Shown here in pieces: positions 27,612 through 34,446 of a DNA stretch of 37,383 bases. The position numbers and the translations under genes are program-made. The notes beneath the pieces were generated by a model. It did no database searches. It was not told the DNA's origin and saw only the letters and a program-made list of their open reading frames with translations. Source of the stretch: JBCBSS01 sp039819065 (lineage in GTDB: Bacteria; Bacteroidota; Bacteroidia; Cytophagales; Cyclobacteriaceae); the NCBI GenBank assembly GCA_039819065.1, contig JBCBSS010000075.1, forward strand, positions 1-37,383, written 5' to 3'. Position 1 is the first letter of the stretch. Every line of letters begins with the position of its first letter.

Positions 27612-28463
27612 ATGACCCTATCTATTCTGACCGCTAAGCTTCTGATCATACCCCAAAAGAGCATAGTAATAATTACCCTAATGCTGCTCACTTTCGTTGG
27701 CACATCCCAAGCCCAGCACCTTCAGTTATCAACACGTTCCGACTCATGCGTTCATTACTATTATGAAGGTTGGCGGCAAGTAATGGATCAGGGTAACTAT
27801 ACAGCGTCAGCGGTGGCCTTTAGAAAAATGGCATCTTTCGATAGCGGGTTTTGGATAGGACAAGCCCTGCTAGGCCGTATTTCGGAGAACCTTGAAGAGC
27901 AGGAAACGATACTGGAAAACATCGAACAGCATAAACGAAATGTAACAGGAGACGAAAGATTGCTACTCGATATATTTACAGAACTGTTAAAACTGACCAT
28001 TCTGAGGCAGAAAGATCCTTCCAGGGCTACAGAACAGTTGAAGAAAGCTTTACAGATAGGAGAAGAAAACTTTCGCACCGTTGTACATAAATATCCTGGC
28101 GAAGTGTACTACAAATCGGAGTACATTGAAGTACTCAACTATAACCATGGCGCACAAGTGGCTTTGGATTCTCTTTATGCGCTCACTTCAAAGCAACAAA
28201 AGAAGCAACCCTTTCTACTTGGGTTCGCAGCCCATCTTGAGGCAGAACTAGGCAACATCGATAATGCCAAAGAAAAAGCCCGTATGCTGGAAAAGGTAAT
28301 GGCCGATCAAAAGGCACCAAAGCCATATGTGGTGTGGGCAGATGTGCTCTATGCAGCCGGAGAATATGACAAAGCCATGGAATGCCTTGAAAAAGGGCTT
28401 GAGATTGATCCCGGTAATCTGGATGCGATCAGATTGAAAAGCAAGCTTGAAAGTAAAAACTAA
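27612..28463 (+). CDS. Secreted TPR-repeat protein
   Basis: 283 residues from ATG 27612, two codons after a TTG. The N-terminus has a signal sequence (two Lys, then IVIITLMLLTFVGTSQAQ), so export is likely. The rest is helical with TPR-like repeats: WRQVMDQGNYTASAVAFRKMASFDSGFWIG near residue 60, and the C-terminal KPYVVWADVLYAAGEYDKAMECLEKGLEIDPGNLDAIR, which is a near-perfect TPR. TPR proteins mediate protein contacts. No partner is evident. It is followed 91 bp later by the peroxiredoxin-like gene on the same strand. Confidence 0.82.
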   Translation: MTLSILTAKLLIIPQKSIVIITLMLLTFVGTSQAQHLQLSTRSDSCVHYYYEGWRQVMDQGNYTASAVAFRKMASFDSGFWIGQALLGRISENLEEQETILENIEQHKRNVTGDERLLLDIFTELLKLTILRQKDPSRATEQLKKALQIGEENFRTVVHKYPGEVYYKSEYIEVLNYNHGAQVALDSLYALTSKQQKKQPFLLGFAAHLEAELGNIDNAKEKARMLEKVMADQKAPKPYVVWADVLYAAGEYDKAMECLEKGLEIDPGNLDAIRLKSKLESKN

Positions 28464-28554
28464 AAAGTAATCCAGTCGACGGCATGGTTGGTATAGGAGG
28501 TAGTAAATTGTCTCGAGCAGATTACTTCTGAATAAGTCAATAAATCACATCAAT

Positions 28555-29385
28555 ATGCCTTGTAACCTCACCATCGGAGATACCTTTCCTGACCTTTCCT
28601 TACCTGATCATACCGGAAGAACGATAAAGCTTTCTAAACTCACACACTACAGTCAAATGGATGAAAGGCTTGGTTTCGAGGATGGCTACCCGCTTATCGT
28701 CATTTTCTACCGGGGTTTTTTCTGCCCTCGTGATCAACAGCAGATGCGCATGTTGTGTGAGTTTCAAGAAGAACTCCGCGTCAACTTTTGCAAGCTGGTG
28801 ACCATCAGTGCAGAACCCTCTTTGGTGCAGGCTGCGTTCAGAGGAGGGCTAGGAGCCAATTGGCCGTTTCTGTCTGATGAAGATAGGGAAGTAGTTAAGA
28901 GTCTTGATATCCTCGATGAGACAGAAGGCGAATATGCTTATAAGGCCCTGCCCTACACATTCGTCCTTAAGCCAGATCTGACCATCCATAACATCTATGA
29001 TGGCTGGTTTTTTGTAGGTAGGCCTACACTTGAGGAGTTGAGACAAGATTTACGCACGGTAATGAGCGAGTTGTCTTATTATAGTTATGATGTATATAAT
29101 TCTGACCATGCCAGACAGCTCAGAATTCCGCAGCAAGAATGGCTCCATGGAGCCCCGGAACTTGGGGCCAATGGATTACCAGTGCTGGAAGGTGCAGTGA
29201 AGATGTTCAATCTGAATTCAGGCAATGGCACTATTCTCAGCGATGATGGGAGAGAGGTCTTTTTTAATTTCACCGCTATACCCGGTGAGGGTTATCGTAC
29301 CGTTAAACCAGGTCAACGAGTAGCTTTCGAGTTGGTAGAGACGTTTACTGGTTTAAGTGCCCGCAACGTTCAGGCAAAAGACTAG
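28555..29385 (+). CDS. Peroxiredoxin-like (AhpC/TSA) protein fused to a cold-shock-like domain
   Basis: 276 residues and no signal peptide, so probably cytoplasmic. Residues 1-170 form a thioredoxin-fold redoxin domain with FYRGFFCPRDQQQM, in which Cys57 sits at the peroxidatic position of the YRGxxCPxC group; the second Cys of that motif is Asp60. A linker (about 171-210) leads to a C-terminal domain of about 65 residues that matches the cold-shock fold: GAVKMFNLNSGNGTILSDDG, then EVFFNFTAIPGEGYRTVKPG, then QRVAFELVE. In true cold-shock proteins the nucleic acid face has VKWFN, KGFGFI and VFVHF; here Trp is Met217, the two RNP1 Phe are Asn224 and Thr226, and the RNP2 His is Asn238. The fold is probably kept while RNA binding is reduced or lost. 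The substrate is unknown. Confidence 0.85.
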   Translation: MPCNLTIGDTFPDLSLPDHTGRTIKLSKLTHYSQMDERLGFEDGYPLIVIFYRGFFCPRDQQQMRMLCEFQEELRVNFCKLVTISAEPSLVQAAFRGGLGANWPFLSDEDREVVKSLDILDETEGEYAYKALPYTFVLKPDLTIHNIYDGWFFVGRPTLEELRQDLRTVMSELSYYSYDVYNSDHARQLRIPQQEWLHGAPELGANGLPVLEGAVKMFNLNSGNGTILSDDGREVFFNFTAIPGEGYRTVKPGQRVAFELVETFTGLSARNVQAKD

Positions 29386-29460
29386 GAATGCGGTTTCCGG
29401 TCTTACAAAGGGAATTCTAATAACGTGAATATTGCTTAAGAAAGGCGCAGGATAGTACCT

Positions 29461-29732
29461 GAAACTCAAAAAAACCTGTCTTTTCGAGTGTAACCTGCCT
29501 TTGTCGGCAGACAGGCGAGAAATCTTTCTCACTGAAAAAGCTGTATTTGAACACTTTCGATGCTTCGAAAAAGAGAGGAGGGTGTCTCAAAAGCTGTCTT
29601 TTCGACCATCGGGAGAAATCTTACTCGACTCAAGGTGTTGATTATCAGGGGAGTAAGATTTCTCATCCCGATTGATCGGGATGACATTAAAACGGGCTTT
29701 TGAGACACCCTCGACAGTTTTTTTTGAGTTTC
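29461..29732. repeat. 272-bp nested inverted-repeat element, MITE-like
   Basis: The element is bounded by 20-nt inverted repeats (29461-29480 and 29713-29732, one mismatch) starting GAAACTCAAAAAAA. Inside are a perfect 17-bp pair (29578-29594 and 29696-29712; starts GAGGGTGTCTC) and a perfect 14-bp pair GAGAAATCTTACTC (29613-29626 and 29651-29664). A 9-bp hairpin CATCCCGAT/ATCGGGATG (29664-29683) also lies inside. Two direct copies of CTGTCTTTTCGA lie at 29476 and 29594, each followed by GAGAAATCTT. No coding potential and no clear target-site duplication. It sits between the convergent redoxin and sensor genes and may also end transcription in both directions. The rest of this 400-bp gap (29386-29460 and 29733-29785) shows nothing identifiable. 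Confidence 0.75.
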
Positions 29733-29785
29733 TTATCCGATATTAACATTAATTGCCTCTGAAGTGGTTAGAGGTAAAATGGTAG

Positions 29786-31864
29786 CTATGCTTGGTTTCT
29801 AGCTTCTATCGCTTTGGTAGCACTACCCAAAAGCGCCCCAACCTTATTCATAAGTTGTAGCAATAGCTCGTTAGGTTCTTCAGCCTGTTCTGAAAAGAAT
29901 TCAATTACTGCTTTCACTTTTCCACCACTCAAGACCGGAAATGCAAACGCTCCTTTTACACCAGATTGTTTACAGACCTCAGCCCTTGGGAAGTTGTCGT
30001 CTAGGGTCACATCTTTGATCCAGCTCGGTTTTTTAGTCTCAAAGACCCTTCCTGGTAGACCGATGCCAATTTCAAAGTTGATTTCCGAAGTGGCTTGTTG
30101 AAAATCCGTATGGGCATCGGGGTTAGTTAAATGCCAAATATTAGAAGGAACTAGCAGCTCTTCACTTTCGGCTAAATATATGTGGCCAATGGGCCAGTTA
30201 TGGAACCAACCTACTTGAGATAGGGTGAGATTATAAGCTTCTTCAACTGTTTTGGCGGCGTAAAGCGTACTGGATATACCCAATATGAGTTCAAGGTCCG
30301 CCGCTTTTTGTTGCGATTCCTTGAGCACTTGCTTCATTTTATCGTTCTGCGCTTCAATCTCTTTCTGCTTGACCTCGATCTCTGCACTCTGTTTTTTCTT
30401 ATCGGTGATATCGTAAGCCACTTTAAGTACTTTCCGCAAGCTGCCGTTCACCATGATAGGGGCGTAGCTGGCATTGAGCCATAGGGTCTTACCGCTTTTC
30501 GTGAGTCGCTTGTATTCTCCGGATTGCATTTCTCCCGAGCCAAGCTTGGCCCAAAATTCTTTATACTCTTTAGAGCCTTTGTAACCAGGGTCGACCAAAA
30601 GCGAATGGTGCGATCCTACTAACTCGTTTTTAGCATATTCAGTAAGATCCTGAAAGTTTTCATTGACGTCGAGTATATTGCCTTCCAAATCGAATTGTAT
30701 GGTGGCCAGAGAAACGTTAAGTGCATTGAAAGTACCTTCGGCTTCCTCTTTCTGTCTTTGCATTTCCTCTTGTGTACTCTGCATCTCTTCCATATTCTGC
30801 CGCAATTCCTCTTCCTGGCTTCTGAACTGCTCACTCAGCGCCTGAGACTCTTCTAGTAACACCTTGGTTTGCTGGTTTATTTTTACAGAAGAAACAACGG
30901 AAGCAATACTCTCGCAAAGCCTTTCCGAGAATTCTATTTCGTGAGACGCGAATGGGTTAAATGAAGCCATTTCAATCAAACCATATATTTCTTCATTTAC
31001 GATCATCGGTGTGATCAATAGTGATCTTGGAGGTGCATCTCCCAGCCCGGAAGTAATTTTTATATAGTTTTCAGGTACCTTCTTGAAGTGAGCAGTTTCC
31101 TTTTCCAGTATCACCTGACCTAGAATACCTTGCCCCACTTCGATACGCTTCTCTATAAACTTCTTTTTGTCGAAGGCATAGGTGCTCACCAGCTCAAGGT
31201 AGGGGTCGTCTTCATTATCCTGAAGTAAAAAAATGCTCCCTTGATTGGCATTGAAGTATTTTACGTAGTTTTTGACGGTTTCATCGCAGAGCTTTTTAAG
31301 ATCATTGTTGTTGGCTCTTAGAATGTCACCGAATTTGGCCATCCCTTCGTTCACCCAGCGTCTGACCCGATCATCTTCTTCATTCTGCTGAAGATTATCT
31401 CTCATTTTGAGTAGTTCATTGCCTAGAATGTCTTCTTCGCTTTGCGCGTTGAAGGCATAATCAAGGTTGCCTTCACCAATTTCTTTAGCAAAGCTTACGT
31501 ATTTTTCATTGCTTTCTACAAGGTGGTTGAAGGCAGTTGACATAGAACCTATCTCATCTTTGACCTTTACGTTCATCCGATCCACTCGCTTACCCACAGC
31601 CAACTGCTCTAGTTTTTCCCTAATCTGTGTGATGAACCTGGCCAGATTGGCTGATAACCCATAGGCCACAGCCGTACCTAACAAGATCACGGTAGCAGCC
31701 ACCCCGATCGTAGTCCAGGTTAAGGTCTTAATTTGGTCGTCTAAATCAGGGGAAACGGAGGTGTCAACGTTGTTTAGACTGATGATAACAATGGCACAAA
31801 AAGCTGAAACGATAACCAATAAGGATACCGCAGTTAGAAGCGATACTTTTAACCTAAAGTTCAT
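29786..31864 (-). CDS. Membrane sensor protein, HAMP-GAF-PAS-GAF, without an output domain
   Basis: 692 residues. Two membrane helices (VSLLVIVSAFCAIVIISL and TWTTIGVAATVILLGTAVAYG) flank a short external loop of about 17 residues. A HAMP linker follows (RFITQIREKLEQLAVGK ... DEIGSMSTAFNHLVE), then a second HAMP-like stretch. A GAF domain spans about 190-340, then a coiled coil of Gln/Glu repeats, a PAS domain about 390-505 (FDLEGNILDVNENFQDLTEY ... LWLNASYAPI), another coiled coil, and a C-terminal GAF domain (about 545-690). No histidine kinase, GGDEF, EAL, MCP or phosphatase domain is seen. It probably passes its signal through protein contact. Downstream of mlaE-mlaF, but separated by 142 bp. 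Confidence 0.9.
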   Translation of the reverse strand: MNFRLKVSLLTAVSLLVIVSAFCAIVIISLNNVDTSVSPDLDDQIKTLTWTTIGVAATVILLGTAVAYGLSANLARFITQIREKLEQLAVGKRVDRMNVKVKDEIGSMSTAFNHLVESNEKYVSFAKEIGEGNLDYAFNAQSEEDILGNELLKMRDNLQQNEEDDRVRRWVNEGMAKFGDILRANNNDLKKLCDETVKNYVKYFNANQGSIFLLQDNEDDPYLELVSTYAFDKKKFIEKRIEVGQGILGQVILEKETAHFKKVPENYIKITSGLGDAPPRSLLITPMIVNEEIYGLIEMASFNPFASHEIEFSERLCESIASVVSSVKINQQTKVLLEESQALSEQFRSQEEELRQNMEEMQSTQEEMQRQKEEAEGTFNALNVSLATIQFDLEGNILDVNENFQDLTEYAKNELVGSHHSLLVDPGYKGSKEYKEFWAKLGSGEMQSGEYKRLTKSGKTLWLNASYAPIMVNGSLRKVLKVAYDITDKKKQSAEIEVKQKEIEAQNDKMKQVLKESQQKAADLELILGISSTLYAAKTVEEAYNLTLSQVGWFHNWPIGHIYLAESEELLVPSNIWHLTNPDAHTDFQQATSEINFEIGIGLPGRVFETKKPSWIKDVTLDDNFPRAEVCKQSGVKGAFAFPVLSGGKVKAVIEFFSEQAEEPNELLLQLMNKVGALLGSATKAIEARNQA

Positions 31865-31972
31865 AAGTGTCTAATTACTAGTGTCTTGATGTCTTCGAAA
31901 TCAATCTGAAATTAAAAAAAATCTCGCTCTTAGTCAGGATAGGGATGAGAAGAATAATTAAAAAAATATAGC

Positions 31973-32000
31973 TCAACACTAATATAACAAGTTGTGTTGA
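31973..32000 (-). terminator. Possible terminator after the mlaF gene
   Basis: TCAACAC (31973-31979) and GTGTTGA (31994-32000) form a 7-bp stem. On the minus strand it is followed by GCTATATTTTTTT. It lies directly after the mlaF stop. The loop of 14 bases is long, so confidence is limited. Confidence 0.4.
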
Positions 32001-32006
32001 ATTATG

Positions 32007-32753
32007 TTAACGTTTGACAGAAGACATCAATTTATTGGCAAAAACGAAGGCATCAAGCTCCTTTATACCAGAATGGACGATGTTGTCGCAGTCACCTTCC
32101 CAAAGCTTGTGCCCTTGGTGAAGGAACATGATATACTCGCCTATTTCCATTACCGAGTTCATGTCGTGCGTCACGACAACAGTGGTGATATTATACTCTT
32201 TGGTGATTTCCTGTATCAGGTTATCTATGATCAAGGAGGTTTGAGGATCTAATCCGGAGTTTGGTTCATCGCAAAACAGGTATTGTGAATTATTAACGAT
32301 AGCCCGCGCGATGCCTACCCTTTTCTTCATACCCCCGCTTATCTCTGAAGGCATTTTTTTGCCCGCATTTTCCAGACCTACCCGTTTCAGTACGAAATTG
32401 ACCCTATCACGTTTCTCATCCAGCGATTGCTTGGTGAGGATGTTGAGCGGGAACATAACGTTTTCTTCTACCGTTTTCGAGTCGAATAGTGCGCCCCCCT
32501 GGAATAGCATACCGATTTCCCGGCGTATTTCTGTTTTCAGGTTTCTATCAGCGTGAGTGAAATCACGATCGTTGTAGTAAACTGTACCTACATCAGGTTT
32601 AACCAAGCCGACAATACACTTGAGCAGAACACTTTTACCAGTACCACTCGCACCAATGATCAAATTGGTCTGCCCCTGTTCGAATACGCCATCTATCCCT
32701 TGTAGAATAGGCTTATCATCAAAAGACTTATAGATATTCTCAATTCGAATCAT
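32007..32753 (-). CDS. mlaF: ABC transporter ATPase of MlaF type
   Basis: 248 residues. Walker A GASGTGKSVLLKC, the ABC signature SGGMKKRVGIARAI, and Walker B YLFCDEPNSGLDP are all intact; the helical segment before the signature (RVGLENAGKKMPSEISGG) is typical of the MlaF/Ttg2A group. It powers lipid movement between the membranes. It is the second gene of a two-gene operon, starting six bases after the permease stop. No MlaD-type (MCE) protein is encoded in the window, so that partner must be elsewhere. Confidence 0.93.
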   Translation of the reverse strand: MIRIENIYKSFDDKPILQGIDGVFEQGQTNLIIGASGTGKSVLLKCIVGLVKPDVGTVYYNDRDFTHADRNLKTEIRREIGMLFQGGALFDSKTVEENVMFPLNILTKQSLDEKRDRVNFVLKRVGLENAGKKMPSEISGGMKKRVGIARAIVNNSQYLFCDEPNSGLDPQTSLIIDNLIQEITKEYNITTVVVTHDMNSVMEIGEYIMFLHQGHKLWEGDCDNIVHSGIKELDAFVFANKLMSSVKR

Positions 32754-32759
32754 TCCCTA

Positions 32760-33488
32760 TTAGATCACTAGCTCGGCCAAAAGATAATCTGCTACCAGAA
32801 CGGCAATACAGCTGTTAGTCACAGCACTGGTACTGGCCTTACCTACTTCCAATGCACCGCCTGAAGTATAATAACCCTTGTAAGCAGATATAGATGAAAT
32901 CAAAAATGCGAAAACCACGGCCTTGAGCAGCGCGAGGTAAACGTTGATGGCCAGGAATTCAGCCCTGATCCCGTATACATATTCTGGTTCTGTGATCACT
33001 CCGGTATAAACACCGGCCACATACCCACCAATGATTGAAAGTGTACCGGCCAGAATGACTAATAGTGGGTACATCAATACGGCCGCTACTATTTTGGGTA
33101 GCACCAGGTAGGAAATACTATTGAGCCCCATTACTTCTAAAGCATCTATTTGCTCAGTTATGCGCATGGTGCCTAACTCGCTGGCAATATTAGACCCCAC
33201 TTTACCAGCGATAATGATCGCAGTGATAGTGGGTGCCAATTCTATGACCGTCATATCCCTTACCACAAGCGCAATCACATAATCCGGAATGAAAGGACTG
33301 ATCAGGTTGTGCGCTGTTTGTATGGCCGTTACAGCACCTATGAAGACTGAAATGATGGTAACGATGAAGATAGAATTGATGCCAATCGAGACAGATTCGT
33401 CGATGGTTAACCTGAAGTAAGTTCTAAATGACTCACGGTTAGAAAATAATGCTCCTAGAAATATGAAATACTTACCGATTGACTTCAT
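32760..33488 (-). CDS. mlaE: MlaE-family ABC permease
   Basis: 242 residues with about five hydrophobic segments. Family features: SIFIVTIISVFIGAVTAIQT, the segment IELAPTITAIIIAGKVGSNIASELGTMRITEQIDALEVMG, which is the signature region of MlaE, and LVLPKIVAAVLMYPLLVILA. It forms the membrane part of an ABC system for phospholipid transport to or from the outer membrane. The start is the ATG at 33488. It is the first gene of the pair with mlaF on the minus strand. Confidence 0.93.
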   Translation of the reverse strand: MKSIGKYFIFLGALFSNRESFRTYFRLTIDESVSIGINSIFIVTIISVFIGAVTAIQTAHNLISPFIPDYVIALVVRDMTVIELAPTITAIIIAGKVGSNIASELGTMRITEQIDALEVMGLNSISYLVLPKIVAAVLMYPLLVILAGTLSIIGGYVAGVYTGVITEPEYVYGIRAEFLAINVYLALLKAVVFAFLISSISAYKGYYTSGGALEVGKASTSAVTNSCIAVLVADYLLAELVI

Positions 33489-33613
33489 CTATGCTCAAGT
33501 ACGCCTGTCTCTGCTCAATATTGCGAAAGTTAATAATAATTCTTAAAAATAAATTTGCCAGAACTTCAATGTAAAGCAAGGTTGGTGCAAATTTGATCTT
33601 TTCAAATAAACCG

Positions 33614-33680
33614 GACTATCTCAAACCAACTCGTTCATTCAGAATACGGGTGGTTTGTACTTTGAGATGGTCTCTTTTTA
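33614..33680 (+). promoter_or_regulatory. Terminator-like bulged hairpin in the SDR gene leader
   Basis: An outer stem of eight pairs (33614-33621 with 33665-33672, one G-T wobble) and an inner stem CAAACCA/TGGTTTG (33622-33628 with 33651-33657) are separated by a one-sided seven-base bulge. TCTTTTTAG follows. It lies 44-102 bases before the SDR start codon and resembles an attenuator. Confidence 0.35.
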
Positions 33681-33715
33681 GTTTTAAAAATACTCACTTA
33701 CATAAATATGCAATA

Positions 33716-34423
33716 ATGAGCAAATTAGCTATAGTCACCGGAGGAACAAAAGGTATTGGTAAAGCCATTATAATGAAATTTGCCCAGGCAGGTTTCGACA
33801 TTGTCACTTGCTCACGCCATCAGGATCAACTTAATGAACTGAAAACAACCGTTGAAGGCCTGTATCCACAGGTCAAAGTTCACGCTCGTCAGGTAGATAT
33901 GTCTGTAAAAGCGCAAGTGCTGGAGTTTGGTAAATTCATTCTATCTCTTGGTGAGCCCATCGAAATTTTGGTAAACAATGCAGGCTTTTTTATGCCGGGA
34001 CAAGTTCACGCCGAGGAAGATGGTAATATGGAGAAGATGGTCGAGGCTAATTTGTACAGTGCATACTATATGACCAGGTCGGTTATTGCTCCTATGATCG
34101 AACGCAAGCAAGGATATATATTCAATATATGCTCTATTGCCAGCCTGGTGGCATACCCGAATGGCGGCTCTTATTCTATCTCTAAGTTTGCCATGCTCGG
34201 TATGTCCAAGGCTTTGAGAGAGGAAATGAAAGAACACAATATCAGAGTGACATCCGTTATGCCCGGGGCGACGTTAACTGCCAGTTGGGAAGGGGTAGAC
34301 CTGCCTGAAGAACGCTTTTGCAAAGCGGAAGATATAGCAGATGCTGTTCATGCTGCCTACGCACTTTCTACCAATTCTGTAGTAGAAGAGCTGATCATAA
34401 GACCGCAATTGGGGGACATTTAG
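33716..34423 (+). CDS. Short-chain dehydrogenase/reductase (SDR) family oxidoreductase
   Basis: 235 residues from the ATG at 33716; the longer upstream reading frame overlaps the leader hairpin and precedes the TGGTKGIG motif, so it is not favoured. NAD(P) binding: VTGGTKGIG (residues 7-15). The structural NNAG motif is at about 85-88, and the catalytic triad is Ser around 138 to 140 (ICSIASL), Tyr153 and Lys157 (YSISK). Basic residues near CSRHQDQ suggest NADP(H). The family is wide and the substrate is unknown; a 3-oxoacyl-ACP reductase-like or sepiapterin reductase-like role are possible. recQ follows after 23 bp on the same strand. Confidence 0.9.
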   Translation: MSKLAIVTGGTKGIGKAIIMKFAQAGFDIVTCSRHQDQLNELKTTVEGLYPQVKVHARQVDMSVKAQVLEFGKFILSLGEPIEILVNNAGFFMPGQVHAEEDGNMEKMVEANLYSAYYMTRSVIAPMIERKQGYIFNICSIASLVAYPNGGSYSISKFAMLGMSKALREEMKEHNIRVTSVMPGATLTASWEGVDLPEERFCKAEDIADAVHAAYALSTNSVVEELIIRPQLGDI

Positions 34424-34446
34424 TCTTAGTCTGCCAGCTACCTGCC

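Noticed and set aside
28465..28527. 8-bp inverted repeat AAGTAATC/GATTACTT between the TPR and redoxin genes
   Set aside because: The arms are 47 bases apart with no supporting inner structure; chance is likely in AT-rich DNA.
33593..33715. N-terminal extension of the SDR protein
   Set aside because: It covers the leader hairpin and would push the cofactor motif far from the N-terminus, unlike the family.
34318..34446. RecQ start inside the SDR gene
   Set aside because: The extension is Cys- and Arg-rich shadow sequence of the SDR gene; RecQ proteins begin close to the WGYDQFRPLQ motif, which fits ATG 34447.
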